From: Chionoecetes opilio
Lineage: Eukaryota > Arthropoda > Malacostraca > Decapoda > Majidae
Assembly (NCBI GenBank): GCA_016584305.1
Contig: JACEEZ010020495.1
Span: forward strand, 134,001-198,000
Direction: 5' to 3'
DNA: 64,000 nucleotides
Below are positions 12,577-24,504 of this stretch, in pieces. Both the position numbers and the translations under genes were made by a program. Each line of letters opens with the position of its first letter. Position 1 is the first letter of the stretch. The notes under the pieces are model-generated. The model was not told the DNA's origin. It ran no database searches and saw nothing but the letters and a program-made list of their open reading frames with translations.

Positions 12577-13080
12577 TAAGTACAGGCAATTTTATGCGCT
12601 CTAAAACGACTTGCGCCATGTTTTGACATCAACAACTCGTCGGCTAGTGACCAAAAACACAGCAGTGAAACGGCCGCTCCTATGTACTACCTACTACACC
12701 AACTTGCATTACCCTACTACCGTAAGATAACTAGTAATCCTCCTTCAAGTCATGTGGTAGGTTTTCACTGTGTTTGTGAATAAATAAGATGTAGTTTTAT
12801 AAGGAAGAAGTGGATAGACAGGGATAAGTGGCCGATGACACCAGGCAAGTGATGACTTTTGGGATCAGTATTCCTTATAGGAAGCTTAATGAAACCGCAA
12901 TGAATGTACAAGCTAGAACAGATAGACGAAATCATAGAAGAACAGGTAGAATGAAGATATATGGGTTTCTTTCCCCACATAAGCAAGGCATACACCCTTC
13001 GTCACCCTAACACTTGCCTCCCATAACACTAAAACTCCACTCAGAACAAGTTTGCTTTAATATTTGGTTAATATTCTGCA
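12577..13080. other. No feature recognised
   Basis: Unique-looking AT-moderate sequence; two short opposing frames near 12765-13010 show no recognisable domain. Confidence 0.4.
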
Positions 13081-13338
13081 CTAGTGGGAGGGTGCAGCCC
13101 ATGTCCAGGGAAAGGTTAGTGAACTAGTGGGGGGGGGGGGGGTGGCAGCCCATGTCAAGGCAAGGTTAGTGAACTAGTGGGGGGAGGGGGTCTGCAGTCC
13201 ATGTCCAGGTAAGGTAGTGAACTAGTGGGGTGGTCTGGCAGCCCATGTCCAGGTAAGGTTAGTGAACTAGTGGGGGAGGAAGTCTGGCAGCCCATGTCCA
13301 GGTAAGGTTAGTGAACTAGTGGGGTTGGTCTGCCAGCC
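13081..13338. repeat. Minisatellite, about five units of 50-58 bp
   Basis: The unit contains GCAGCCCATGTCCAGG, then AAGGTTAGTGAACTAGTGGG and a variable G-rich spacer. G runs of up to about 15 in the second unit may be sequencing errors. Confidence 0.9.
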
Positions 13339-13768
13339 CCCCTGCCGACAAACGGACGCCTGACGGACAGCCCTCTTACGTCTGTAACGTCATTGCGGAC
13401 AGATTTCGCAAATGCGGACGGGGGGACGGGTTTTTACGCCCCGCGTGTCCATCTCTCGTCCGTAATTATCACCGTCGACGTGGGCCGCCCAACGCCCGCT
13501 TAGCCATCTCTCGTCCGTAATATCCGCCTCGACTGGGGGGGCCGTCTACGCCCCGCTTCCCCGCAAACAAATCCACTTTTTTTTTTTTTTTACATTTTTG
13601 TGGGGGGAATATAGGGGGTTTTTTATTCAAAAACCGGTCAGTGTTGCCAACTCGAACTTTCACTTTTGGCCCAAATTTCCCCCTAGGGAAACCATAAAAG
13701 CCCCCTACTGTCCCTACGTACAATGCCAAAATCCCCCACGCCCCATAAAAGAAGAAAAAAAAAAAAGT
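13339..13768. other. GC-rich duplicated segment and low-quality homopolymers
   Basis: CCATCTCTCGTCCGTAAT occurs twice about 53 bp apart (13449 and 13502), followed by T and A homopolymers (13578-13592, 13753-13766). Reading frames here come from homopolymer-rich sequence and are not credible. Confidence 0.5.
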
Positions 13769-14150
13769 TTTTGCAACCTGGGCAAGATGGCCAAATAAAC
13801 GCCAGACTGCCGTCTTGTTTTTTATTGTGATCCCCCAAAAAAACATAAACCCTCTGACATCAAAAATACGGATAGATGCTCAACAAACAAAAGGAAAATA
13901 AACGAACGGAATATAACCCAATAGGGTTTTCCAATCAAGGTTTCCAAAACCCAACACTTCTCCCCTTCATTTTTTTCATGAGAAGAACCTTATCCTGCAA
14001 ATCAACTTTTACGGGTGGTTAGAAAACTAACATACCCATTGGAAACAAAAAAAAACTTATGTCAAGAAATCCTGAACCCCACATATAAAAAACAAAATAA
14101 AACACATTAAATCATTACACTTCAAAGATTGAGCCGATTGGAGGCTTCAC
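13769..14150 (-). mobile_element. Gypsy element A, 3' LTR (partial, right limit uncertain)
   Basis: GCAACCTGGGCAAGATGGCC and the following AAATAAACGCCAGACTGCCG closely match the 5' LTR remnant at 35823-35884, in the same minus orientation. It sits downstream of the integrase remnant, as expected for the 3' LTR. The internal edge cannot be fixed because the 5' LTR is truncated after about 62 bp. Confidence 0.65.
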
Positions 14151-14639
14151 AGTTCTCCCCGATCCCTCAGAACAGGGTCTGAGGATGACCCCTATCTGGG
14201 AAAAATCTCTTTTTTGCCGTTCCTACAAAACATCGGGGAAATCATTTACATCTAATATTCATGGCTAGAATTCCCCCCGGGGGCTCACCCACAGCACCTG
14301 TTCATCCACCTTACCGGGAAAACTAATCCTCTATTTGGTCCCTTAGTGCTATAGCATCCCATCATTATCTTGCCGGGAGAGAAAAAGTACCTATGCATGA
14401 TTTGGGTCTGCATGCCTCTTCCAAAATATTTTTTTCCAAAATTTGTACAAAAACCCTTTGAAATTTCTACCCCTAGCACCTCCAAAACTTCTCCCTTCAC
14501 CCAAAAATCCCCTTTTTCCCATAGTTATCACAAAGACAGCTCACCAACCTTGAAGAGTTTAGTTTTATCACAAAAAACCTACCCCTCACTGAACTAATTT
14601 TTTTGTCTTTTGGGGCCTTGCTAATGACTCAATTTTTAT

Positions 14640-16064
14640 CTAAATGTTTCTGAAACATAGCTTAAAACTCAGCTGGGACTTGCCGTTGCGGGGGTTTGGC
14701 TTTCTTTGAATAAGAAATCTACAACTCTATATCTAGGCTCCCTTTACAAATTTCCTAAATCCTTCTTCAAAGTTCGTATGCTCTTTCAGCCTGTCCATTA
14801 GATGAAGCATTAGATTAATATACGATTTACATGTTTAAACCCCATTCTTCTTAAAAAAATGCTGCATCTCTTGGGATAAAAAAATAAGGGCATTGTCTGA
14901 ACAATTCATCAGGAAACCCAAATTACAAATGCTTCTGAGCAAGTAAATTGTAGCAGTAGAAATTTAGGGAATTAGTTACATAACTCCAGGAATTTTTTTA
15001 AAAAATCTACACACAAAAACTACTTATGTCCGGGGGAACCAGCAAACTATATTACCTAGAACATGGTGAACCTGCACTGGGGGGGAAAAAAACTGGTTGG
15101 CTGAGGCTCAAAATTCTTAAAAACAAATATCACAACATTTAGTTAATCCTCAAATCTTGATCCATTTTTGGGCCCACCAAACCCCTTTTCTTGCCTCGTT
15201 TTCTAGCTTGGGGCCATTATGACCAACATGCAAATGTTCAATACTTGAAAGAAGATCCACTGGTACTAGCACTCTATTCCCATACAGAAAAACATCTCAT
15301 ACCCGGGTCAGATCAGATTTAGTGGCATAATCCGCTAATAGAGGCTTTAATTTTTATTACTCCAACCAAAAAATTTGACAACTCATCAACTGACAACACT
15401 GGGCCCTCTTGTCAGGTTTCTGATGGCAGGGGGAAAGAAATATCCCCAAAAACCCCTGATTTAAAATAATTTTACATACTTGCGGAATACGGACTCAAAA
15501 ACATCCTCAATGGGGAGTTACTTAAGGGGTCGGGCCCCTACTTGTCCTCCCGCCTTTTACCTAATCATAATTAACTTGGGCACAACGTGCCCATCGCTGT
15601 ATTCTAGAATTTGCTTTCAAGAACAGGCCTTCCTTTTCCGAACAGTCCTAAAGGCTTATGGTCTGTCCTACAACAAAATGTCTTCCATAAAAAACCCCCC
15701 CTTTTTGGGAAACCCTAAGCGACCTTTCCCATTTTTTAAATAATTCCTCAGCTGTTGCACTTTTATCCAAAAAAAAAACCCCTAACCTTTTTTTTTAAGA
15801 AAAAAATAGAAGGGACCCTTTCCCCAAAAAAGAAGATTCTCCTCAAAACTGTTAACATGTAGAATTTCCTCAAATAAACCTTGTTCTTGGAAAGCCCCCC
15901 ACACTCATGAAATTTACTCCCTTTTTTCAAAAATTAAAGGGGACAAATTGGATGGAAAATTCTTCAAATTAAAAATTGGATAGTAGAAAAATACTTCCGC
16001 ACAATTAGCAAAAATCCAAAAAAGCTTTTTTTTCAAAGGGGTATTTCCCCCCTGGGAAAACTGG
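14640..16064 (-). pseudogene. Gypsy element A pol: RT end, RNase H region and integrase remnant
   Basis: Minus-strand fragments with many frame breaks. At about 15290-15165 the zinc-binding part of an integrase is readable (YGNRVLVP..., HxxxH-like LHVGHNG, then VWWAQKW). At about 14920-14740 part of the DDE core is recognisable (SDN, KKNGV, and a decayed NGQAER-like region). Next to 16064 the text continues the RT thumb entered from 21424. Order (RT, integrase, LTR) and strand agree with the other Gypsy A pieces. Homopolymer-rich low-quality sequence prevents residue-level annotation. Confidence 0.65.
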
Positions 16065-17583
16065 TTGAAAACCCGTTACAAAGTAGGGGAATTTCCCCAT
16101 AAAACAAATTTCCCGGTTTGCCGAAGAAATTCATCTTTTTTTTCTCGGGGAAATTTATTTCTTTCTTCTATTCCCATTTTTATCTTTTCCTTCCCCACTC
16201 CCTCCCCCCATCATCTAGGACAATCAAATTCGTGGGCCTTTTTTCCCGATCTTATCTATATTCCTTTTCACCCCCCCCCCCCCCTTCAGTCAAAGGGAAA
16301 TCCAAAAATTCTTTTATGTCCCAAAATAGTACCATGGAAAAATACGTTCAACTGGTTTATATTTATTTCCCAAATTGAAAAACCCCCCAAATTTTTTTAA
16401 CTCCCAAAATGTCCCAAAAAAACCGTTCTAAGGTTTAAGAAAACCAATAAATTTTTTTTCCCTATATTAGGTAAAAAATTTAAACTTCAACAAATTAAGG
16501 GAATGTATAAAAAAACCTTTCATATGTATAAACTTGTTTTTTATTAATTAAAATTAGTCATTCTGGTTTTAAAATCCCCTTAGGGAGGCCAAGTTATTTG
16601 AAACCGAACATTCCCCTTTTTTTCCCCCCTAACCCAACCCTTTTCCTTAGTCACCCCGAGAGAAGCCAGTCGTCTTCTACTCTTTTTCAAGGTAAGACGT
16701 GCGGTATCTCGCTCCTATTCCCCCCCCCCCTTCCTTGTTATAATAGTTCTATCTATATTTCCAAATATGGTACAGTTTGTTCAGTTTCATTTAACGCATA
16801 GGAGGCATGCCCCATCCTTATAAGTGTTTTTAACGAGAGCTTCTTTTCTACTCTTTTCAAGAAACCAGGGCCACAGGGTACAGGGGAATCCCACACCAAC
16901 TTATTACTCTCACTTTTTCCCCTCCCCTATATATATATTTCCATGTATACCTATAGTGCTCATTTGATACGGACATAGTGGTAGTTCTAAGAAGATTCTG
17001 TGAGGGAGGTTATCCCTCTAAAGAGCTTGCCCGTTCCACATAAGAGTTATATATGTATCTAGGTTCCAAACAGGAGAAATCATACTTCATGGTGAATAAA
17101 TAGGATGATGTTTTCAAATATAGTTCTTGTGTTTATTGGGAAAAAACCCCAGGTGACTAAATTCCGCGTGTTAGGATAATACTTCCCCACCTTCCAAAAA
17201 GAGCAGCCTTACTCGGGGTAATTCTAAGTATCAAACACGAAATACCAAGCTAATCTAATATATATATCTATCCAAACATGCCCAGGAAGTAAAAACCCTA
17301 AACTACTTGCCTGAGTGGTTTGGGAGCACTTCCCCTTACCCTTAACTCATACCCCTTTCCCCTTAAACCCCTACCCCCACCCCTTTCCCTTAAAGTTCAT
17401 TCCCATTTCAGTACTCTCCGCAGCGAGAAGTGTTCGTACTATAATCAAATAGTGAAGTCATAAGACAAATTTCAATTTTCAATTTAAGTTATAATCAATG
17501 AAAATCCTAACCAAAATTTTTATTTATTCAAATAAAAAAGGCACCAGGAATACACCAAAAGATAGGAAAACCCTGGCACCACA
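16065..17583 (+). repeat. LTR of element B, left copy (error-rich)
   Basis: It aligns end to end with 19383-21423 minus the pogo-like insertion. The differences are dominated by homopolymer length changes. It preserves the empty site TTCTATCTAT at 16748-16757, corresponding to the pogo-like insertion in the right copy. Confidence 0.75.
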
Positions 17584-19382
17584 CTGGTGGCAGCGGTGGG
17601 ATAGTATTTCCCTACAAATAACGAAACAAAATTCCCCGGGGGAAAAAAAGCAAGATAGTAAAATTTTTGGAAAATTTTCGGGCATTTAAATGATCATTAT
17701 GGGTGGCTCATTGATTTTTTCCCCCCATAAACCAAACACCCTACACCCAAAAACCATGACCATGTGGCATGAGCTGTAAGAAGCGACCCAAAATACACCC
17801 GTCCAGCCATCGCCGCCACAGCCAGCGGGCCCGCCGCAGCCTGCCCCCGCCGCCGCCGCAGCCATCTCAAACCAGGGCCCCAAAGGAGCGCGCCTTTTTC
17901 GGCACGCTCGCCCAGCTCCGCCGCCCTTTAAAAGCCAGCCGCCCGTAGCCGCTGGGTTCCGGCCGCTACAACCGCCGCGTCTAGCCGCCCCCGCCACCCA
18001 CCCCGCCCGGGCACCCGCCCAAAAAGTTTGAAGAAAAAGGAGTTTAAGCTGCGGGCGGGGGGAAGTCCCCGGATCTCTCTCAGCCCACCCACTTTACGTC
18101 GTCAGGGTTTTTCCCCAAAAAACCCCAAACGCTTTAAAAACATGTACATCATCCCCGCTGTGGGGGACATCGTGGGCGCCCCTCCAAAAAAGGGCGACAC
18201 AGGCTCAGGAGGGGGCACATCTTTGGTTTTCCCGATCCTAAGGAGTTTCCAGACAAAAAATGGTTACCTTCTCGGTTGTCCCCCCCGCCTAAGGGAGCCC
18301 AGCCATACAGCGCCATACTTTTCCACCACCGTTTTGACCAAGGCGCCAACCACGTTTGCTCGCGATAAACAAGGACTCGACGACATCTGCTTCCGACTCT
18401 CAAGCTTTAAAACCCGACCACGGAGACCTCCTAGGGAAGGGGCAACCCAGGAGTGTTCAGTGCGTGTTAGTTAAGATTTGTTAAATTTAGAAAATTTAAG
18501 GGAAGAATTTTTTGAGCAGAACATTGATAATTTTTTTTGTGGACCTGAAAAGGGTTAAAACCTATCTGTTTAGGGGGAGTTTTGCGTCCAAACCCCCTTT
18601 TTACTCTTGGGGAAATCAAATCGAAAAAATGGTAAAAGTAAAAAATTGACCAGATTCAAAAAAAATTGAGGGCAGATGTTCTTAATATATCCGGGAAAAG
18701 GTTTATTGGGGAACCAGTCTCTAAATTTAAATTTTATTTAAAAGACTCAGTCGGTTCCCGGGAAATCTTTAAGGTTTTTTTAAAATTAAGTTACAAACAA
18801 CCCCCCTTTTGGGATTCGGGGAAGATTTAAACAAAAAGTTTTTAAAAGTAAATTTTGAGGGCAAAGGGGGTGTAGGTCAGACTAGTGAAACAATTTTGGG
18901 CTGGAATTTCTCATTTCTAGAATTTTGGAGTGTCTGGTTTTCAGGGGTCACCTGGGTTTAGTGGGGGGAGTTTTTAATTCGAAAATAGTATACTGCTACT
19001 CATTCAAGTGACCAGCTTGGGTGTGGCGGGGTATTTCAGGGGCTCGTAAGGCTTCGTTTTCTAACCAAGGGGGAGGGGGTGGGGCGCCCCCCTGGGACAA
19101 AACCCTTTCCCACGAGGAAAACAGGTACTGAGTCAGGATTTGACGACCACGTTACTACCCAGGTCAGAGGTCGATTGGGATATTTCCTTTCATTGAATAT
19201 TCGTGTAATCTAAACACAAACAGACACCCGTTTTCAAAGAATAGAAGAATCTCCATTAAATTCACTCTAAATTCGTCCCATACATACACCTCCTCTTGAC
19301 ACAGCTTTAGAAAGGAAACAAAAGATCCGGTAGTAGTTAATTTGATATTGAAGAATTAAATTTTTCCCGGAGAATAGACGTG
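17584..19382 (+). other. Interior of element B; GC-rich Pro/Ala-coding segment
   Basis: After the primer-binding-like site comes a strikingly GC-rich patch (about 17790-18020). On the plus strand it can encode a Pro/Ala-rich stretch (QPSPPQPAGPPQPAPAAAAA) that could be gag leader sequence. The rest has shattered frames and many homopolymers. I cannot name a product, and the frames in this interval should not be called genes. Confidence 0.4.
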
Positions 19383-20497
19383 TGTAATGCCCGTTATTCG
19401 GAAGAGATAGGATGGGAATTCCTATCATACAATTCCCGGGTTATGTCCGTAAGCAATTCAATCTTTTCGTTTCTCGTGAAATTTATCTTCTTTCTTCCTA
19501 TCTCCCATTTCTATCTTCCTTCCTTCCCTCACTCCCTCCCCCCATACACTCCGAGGACGAGTCAAAATTCGTGGGACACTTATTTCGCGATCATTGATAA
19601 CTAGTGGATTCAAAGCTTTTCATCCTCCCCTCACCCTCCTATCAGATCAAGGAACACTCCTAGATTCTTAATGTCCTTCAAAATAGTCACCATAGTGAAA
19701 GATCACGTTCATACATGGATGGGTTAGTAGAGTTATTCGCTAAATTGAAAGTCTACCAAATTTCTATTCAGACTCCCATACCTCGTCGCTCTAAAAAACG
19801 CGTTCTAAGGCTTGAACGAAAACCAATAACACTTTCCCTGGATATTAGAGTAAAAATATTAAATTCTTCTATATCAAAGTTAAGGAACTGTATAATAGGC
19901 AGCCATTTCATATGTATACTTGTTGTATTAGTTAATTAGTCATTCATGGTCTGAAAATCCCTTCAGGAGAGGCCAAGTTCATAGAATCCGAACATTCCCC
20001 TTTTTCCCGCTAAACCCAACCTTTGCCTTAGTCACCCCGAGAGAAGCCAGTCGTCTCTCTACTCTTTTCAAGGTAAGACGTGCGGTATCTCGCTCCTATT
20101 CCCCCCCCCCCACCCTTCCTTGTTATAATAGTTCTACAGGAGAACCTCGTTTATCCGGCACCCTCGGGGGGGAGCGCATGCCGGATAACTCATTTTGCCG
20201 TTGTTTTGAGAGTTACTCTTATGAAATCCCCCAAAATCCCTTTTTTATTTTTTATTTTTTTATTTTTTTATTTTTTTCCATCACAAGGAACTGGCCAAGG
20301 GCACAACAAAAATGGGTAACACAAAGGCCGCTTATTTGCCAGTCCCTATAAAGAAGACAGTCAGAGAATAAAATAAAAAAGTGGGGTGAGCCAATTTAGT
20401 TCGGGAGGTGTCTTGTTACTCTTCTTTTGAAAAGATGTAAGTCATAGGAAAGTGGAAAAACAGAAACAGGAAGAGAGTTCCAGAGTTTATCAGTGGG

Positions 20498-20532
<35 letters not shown>

Positions 20533-21423
20533 CCTGGATCGATTAGTGCCGTTGTTTTGAGGCTGCCGTTGTTTTAAATGCCGGTTAAACGAGGTTCTCC
20601 TGTATCTATATTTCCAAATATAGGTATAGTTGTTCAGTTTCACTAACGCATAGGAGGCCTGCCCCATCCTTATAAGTGTTATTAACGAGAGTCGTCTCTC
20701 TACTCTTTTCAAGAAACCAGGCCACATGGTACAGTGAATCCCACACCAACTCATTACTCTCACATTTTCTCCCCTATATATATATTCCATGTATACCTAT
20801 AGTGCTCAGTTGATACGGACATAGGTGGTAGTTCTAAGAATGATTCTGTGAGGGAGGTTATGCTCTAAAGAGCTTGCCCGTTCCACATAAGAGTTATATA
20901 TGTATCTAGGTTCTCAAACAGGAGAAATCATACTTCATGGTGAATAAATAGGATGATGTTTCAAATATAGTTCTTGTGTTTATTGCAAAAACCCCAGGTG
21001 ACTATTCCGCGTGTTAGGATAATACTTCCCCACACTTCCAAAAAGAGTCAGCCTTACTCGGTGTAATTCTAAGTATCAATCACGACTACCAAGCTAAATC
21101 TAATATATATATCTATCCAAACATGCCCAGGAAGTAAAACCATAGAACTACTTGCCTGAGCTGGTGGCAGCACTTCCCCTTACCCCTTAACTCATACCCT
21201 TTCCCCTTAACCCCTACCCCTACCCCTTTCCCTTAAGTTCATTCCCATTTCAGTACTCTCCGCAGCGAGAAGTGTTCGTACTATAATCAAATAGTGAAGT
21301 CATAAGACAAATTTCAATTCTCAATTCAAGTTATAATCAATGAAAAATCCTAACCAAATTAATTTCATTCAAATAACAAAGGCACCAGGAATACACCAAC
21401 GATAGGAAAACCCTGGCACCACA
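19383..21423 (+). repeat. LTR of element B, right copy, with nested insertion
   Basis: Clean copy of the LTR. It is interrupted at 20137-20602 by a pogo-like MITE. A third family member, a solo LTR on the minus strand, lies at 39416-41164. Confidence 0.82.
20137..20602. mobile_element. Pogo-like MITE with TA TSD, carrying a LINE 3' fragment
   Basis: The terminal inverted repeats are CAGGAGAACCTCGTTTATCC and its slightly diverged complement ending CCTCCTG-type GGTTCTCCTG. TA is duplicated at 20135-20136 and 20603-20604. The paralogous empty site in the left LTR copy (16748-16757) has a single TA, proving insertion. Inside, about 20268-20490 is a fragment of the fragment-F LINE 3' end (GGAACTGGCCAAGGG, FKR..-region), bordered by T-rich and A-rich runs. 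No transposase. Confidence 0.88.
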
Positions 21424-22221
21424 TAGGTAATCCATGGACCTTGCATGCAATACTGATTTACACTTATTAATCTTGACATTATGGTCTTGTAGAATCTGGA
21501 GTACCTTCAGTAGTCTTTCATTATGCTCATCTTTATTTTCACCACAAATTATGATAGCATCTAAGTAGACGGCTACACCTTCCATCTAAGCAAACAACTG
21601 TGATACAAACTTCTGAAAAATCCCTGGCGATGATGAAAGACCAAAATGTAATCTCTTGTATCTAAATAGTCCTTTAAGAGTGTTCATCACCAAAAATCCT
21701 GACTTTTCTCATCAACTGGTATTTGCAAGTAAGCATTGTGAAGATCAATTTTAGAAAACACCTTACATTTACCAATCACTGACAGCAATTCTTCAATCTT
21801 TGTTATTGGATATCTGTTACATTGAATTTGTTTGTTAAGCTCCTTAAAATCTCCACAAATCCATATTGATTTTTTGTCAGCCTTCAACACTGGTACAATG
21901 GGTGCAGCCCATCTGGTACAAGAAACAGGCTTAAGTACATCGTCTTCCACAAGCTTATCGAAAGCATTTTCGACCATCTGCCTGTAATAATAGGGAACAG
22001 TACGGGCTTTTACAAACCTTGGAGAAGCATCTGGCTTGACATGAATCTTTGCTACGATGCTGGAGATGGGCTTGCCATTATCAACACAATACTTATCCAA
22101 TAAACCTTCTGTATCTACAATCTGAGTTAATCTGGAACTTTCATCTAGTCCAGCTAGAGAAATGCCAACCTTACTCATGAGGTCCTTGCCACACAAATAG
22201 TTATTTAAGGAATCTACAACA
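21424..22221 (-). pseudogene. Gypsy element A reverse transcriptase (pseudogene)
   Basis: Minus strand. The upstream frame contains a protease-RT linker, then RT motifs VPVLKADKK, FKELNKQI, YPIT and FSKIDLHNAYLQIPV (motif A Asp present). A frameshift after SQDF is followed by GLSSSPGIFQKFV, an in-frame stop, and the catalytic box as YLDAI instead of YLDDI. The second metal-binding Asp is therefore Ala. The domain ends in DYL at the junction with element B and resumes at 16064. Family: Ty3/Gypsy. Non-functional on three independent grounds. Confidence 0.9.
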
Positions 22222-22412
22222 TAGATTGATTGATTTAATGCCAAAAAAAGGGGAATGTTCCAGACATCAGAGGTCATATGGCACTATGGCAAAGCATATA
22301 AAGGGGAGGGGTTAAAGAATAATAGTGAAACGATGAGGGAAGGGGAAAGAACGGAATGTTACAGCAAGATGGTTAGATCAGATGTAGGATGTGGATTTGT
22401 TGGGGAAGGAGG

Positions 22413-22601
22413 TTAAATTTTCCAGGGAGGTGGGGGGGGTTCCGGGAGAATGTCCGCAAGACAGGGAGGTCGGGAAAGGGAGGACAAATGAGGGAAGGAA
22501 CTGGAATGGGCAGGAGTAAGATGGGGGCAGGATATTAGAACATGTTGGACAGTGAGAGGAACTTGACAGGGTGTGCAGAGGGTTGGGGAGGAGCGTGACA
22601 T
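22413..22601 (-). pseudogene. LINE E C-terminal Cys-His box
   Basis: LCTPCQVPLTVQHVLISCP gives C-x2-C-x7-H-x4-C, the C-terminal zinc motif found in I, R1 and Jockey-type ORF2 proteins. It follows RNase H in the expected order; the frame differs from the RT frame. Confidence 0.75.
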
Positions 22602-22834
22602 GAGATAGGAGTGTGTGAGGTTGGTATGGCCTATGCGTAAACGTGCGAGAGCAGTCTCCCAACGTCTATTAGAGTGGTAAGAATTTGACCATGAGATATA
22701 GAGGGTTTGATCAGGCGAAGTTTTTTGGCAGAGAAAGTGGTACAGGAGGATTGCCAGCAGTCGAATAGGAAAGATTTAAAGGAAGGGTAGTAGTCGGAGG
22801 CTGGCAAGTTTGAGAAACGGGGGCAATGGGACAT

Positions 22835-23205
22835 AGTGGCCGAGCGCGCCAAAGAATCGTGTTCGTTGCCTGAGATACCCACGTGACTCGGTACCCAGCA
22901 GAAGCAAATTGTTTTGTGGCGTATGGATAGTCGGAATAACCAGTCTTGGATCTCCCGAACAAGAGGGTGAAGTGAGCGAAGAGATTGTATAAGAGAAAGG
23001 GAATTGCGGGAATCACTGAAGATTGTGAAGGAACAGGATGGTCAGAAAAGTATGCGTTTCAAGGCGAAGAGGATGGCGTACAATTCCGTTGTAAGAACAG
23101 TGGATTCTGTAGGTAGTTGGTATTGATAATGAAGAGAGGGGAAGAGGACAGCAAAGCCAGAACCAGAGTGGGATTTAGAACCGTCAGTATAGACGTGGGT
23201 GCTAG
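22835..23205 (-). pseudogene. LINE E RNase H domain
   Basis: Spread over shifted minus-strand frames: VYTDGSKS (first Asp), then TELYAILFALKRI (Glu), IFSDSRNSL (Asp) and WVPSHVGISGNEHDSLA (His/Asp region). All four RNase H landmarks can be seen, but single-base frameshifts between them make it a pseudogene copy. Confidence 0.85.
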
Positions 23206-23431
23206 AGGAATGAGTGGAAAGGTGTTCAAGAAAGTGAGAGCGGAGGACAATAGAGAATGGTAGACTTGGGAGAGGTAGTGGGGACAGAACAGATATGGGG
23301 GGAAGGTATAAGCCATGGAGGGAAGGACTGAACGTAGAAAGGGAGAAGATTAAGAGTAGGAAAGGAGGAGTGGGAGAGAAGGGTGCGCATGCGAACAGGG
23401 AAGGGCGGTGGCAAACGAGGGGAGGAGGTGA

Positions 23432-24499
23432 TCACTGTAAGGAGAGATTGGGGACTGCAATCTTAGAAGTAGGAAATTGATGAAGACGAGCATAGCACTG
23501 AAGTGATAGGAGGGCTCGACGGCGAGAGAGGGACGGGAGGCCCGACTCAGCATAGAGGCTCTCAACAGGGGAGGAGCGAAAGGCACCTAGAGCCAGACGG
23601 AGGCCTAGGTGGTGAACAGGGTCCAGGAGGCTGAGGAGGGAGGCAGAGGCAGAGGAATAAATATGACATTCATAGTCAAGAGTGGAGAGGACCAGGACAG
23701 TGTGGAGATGGAGGAGGGTCTTGCGGTCAGCACCCCAAGACACATATGAGATAGTTTGTAGGAGGCGGAGGCGACGAAGGGCATTTACCCTTAGAAATAG
23801 GATATGTGCCTTCCAGGTAAGTCGAGAGTCGAAAGTGAGGCCAAGGAATTTTCCAGAGGAGCAATACTTGAGAGGTATGTCATATAGAGAAAGTGGAGGT
23901 GGGAGTGGTACACGAGAGCGAGAGAAAAGGATGGAGAAGGATTTTGTGAGAAAGAAACGAAAGCCATGATTAGTAGCCCAGGAAGAAGCAGCGGAAATTG
24001 CAGATTGGAGGAGACAGCGGAGGGGTGCCAGGGAAGGGTCGGTAGCGTAGATGGCTAGGTCATCCACGTAAAGGGAGGACTGGACGCCAGGTGGTAAGGT
24101 GGAGACGAGTCCATTTACTGCAATGAGGAACAAGGAAGTGCTGAGGACACTTCCTTGGGAGACACCTTCATATTGTGGGAAGGACGAAGAAGTGGAGGAA
24201 GATACTTTGACTCTGAAGGAGCGATCACATAGAAAGGACTTGAGAAAGACCCCCATGTTACCAGCTATGCCGAAAGTGGTTAGCTGGTGGAGGATATGAT
24301 GTTGCCAGGCAGTATCATAAGCTTTCTCTAAATCAAAGAAAACAGCATGGACTGATTCGTGACGGGCAAAGGCTGTGGAAATATATGTTTCCAGGTGAGC
24401 TAAGGGGTCAGCTGTGCTTCGGGCATGTCGGTAGCCAAACTGAGAAGGGGAAAGTAGACTTTTGGATTCCAGGAACCACATAAGACGGAGATTGATCAT
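23432..24499 (-). pseudogene. LINE E reverse transcriptase domain
   Basis: A 355-codon open frame with clear non-LTR RT motifs in order: SPSQFGYRHARST; FFDLEKAYDTAW (motif A Asp); GVSQGSVLSTSLF (usually GVPQGSVLSP); LYVDDLAIY (catalytic YVDD intact); and GKFLGLTFDSRLTWKAH. It starts right at the junction with element C, so the true N-terminus lies at 33413-34535. The frame is lost after 23432, where RNase H continues in other frames. Confidence 0.9.
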
Positions 24500-24504
24500 G
24501 CATT

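Larger units (their letters stand above)
16065..21423 (+). mobile_element. LTR retrotransposon B, inserted in Gypsy A
   Basis: Two direct copies of a long terminal repeat (about 16065-17583 and 19383-21423) enclose 1.8 kb. The clean copy starts TGTAATGCCC and ends CACCACA. Copy 1 is followed by TGGTGGCAGCGGTGGGAT (17585-17602), a plausible primer-binding site, giving plus orientation. Gypsy A reverse transcriptase text stops at 21424 and resumes at 16064 on the minus strand, showing B inserted into it. Flanking tetramers are CTGG and TAGG, so a 4-bp TSD is not convincing. The short interior suggests a deleted or non-autonomous element. Confidence 0.78.
22222..24504 (-). mobile_element. I-like LINE E, 3' part (RT, RNase H, Cys-His box, tail)
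   Basis: Minus strand. This is the 3' two-thirds of a non-LTR retrotransposon inserted into Gypsy A. The 3' end is an ATCA-type tail (minus strand AAATCAATCAATC near 22222-22245), after which Gypsy text YVVDSLNNYL resumes. The element is interrupted at 24504 by LTR element C and continues at 33413-34535. RNase H plus a YVDD-type RT points to the I group of clades (inference). Confidence 0.85.

Noticed and set aside
17686..18474. GC-rich frames that look like a conventional gene or CpG-island exon
   Set aside because: They lie inside LTR element B in homopolymer-damaged sequence. They have no splice-supported structure and fit gag-leader sequence better.
18028..18474. 148-codon plus-strand frame
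   Set aside because: Composition follows homopolymer-rich sequence and no domain is recognisable; it lies in the unreliable block.
16061..21427. 4-bp TSD for element B
   Set aside because: Flanks are CTGG and TAGG; not identical, and the left flank lies in low-quality sequence, so the claim is not made.
22378..24299. Plus-strand and alternative-frame ORFs opposite LINE E
   Set aside because: They are antisense shadows of RT, RNase H and Cys-His domains that read clearly on the minus strand.
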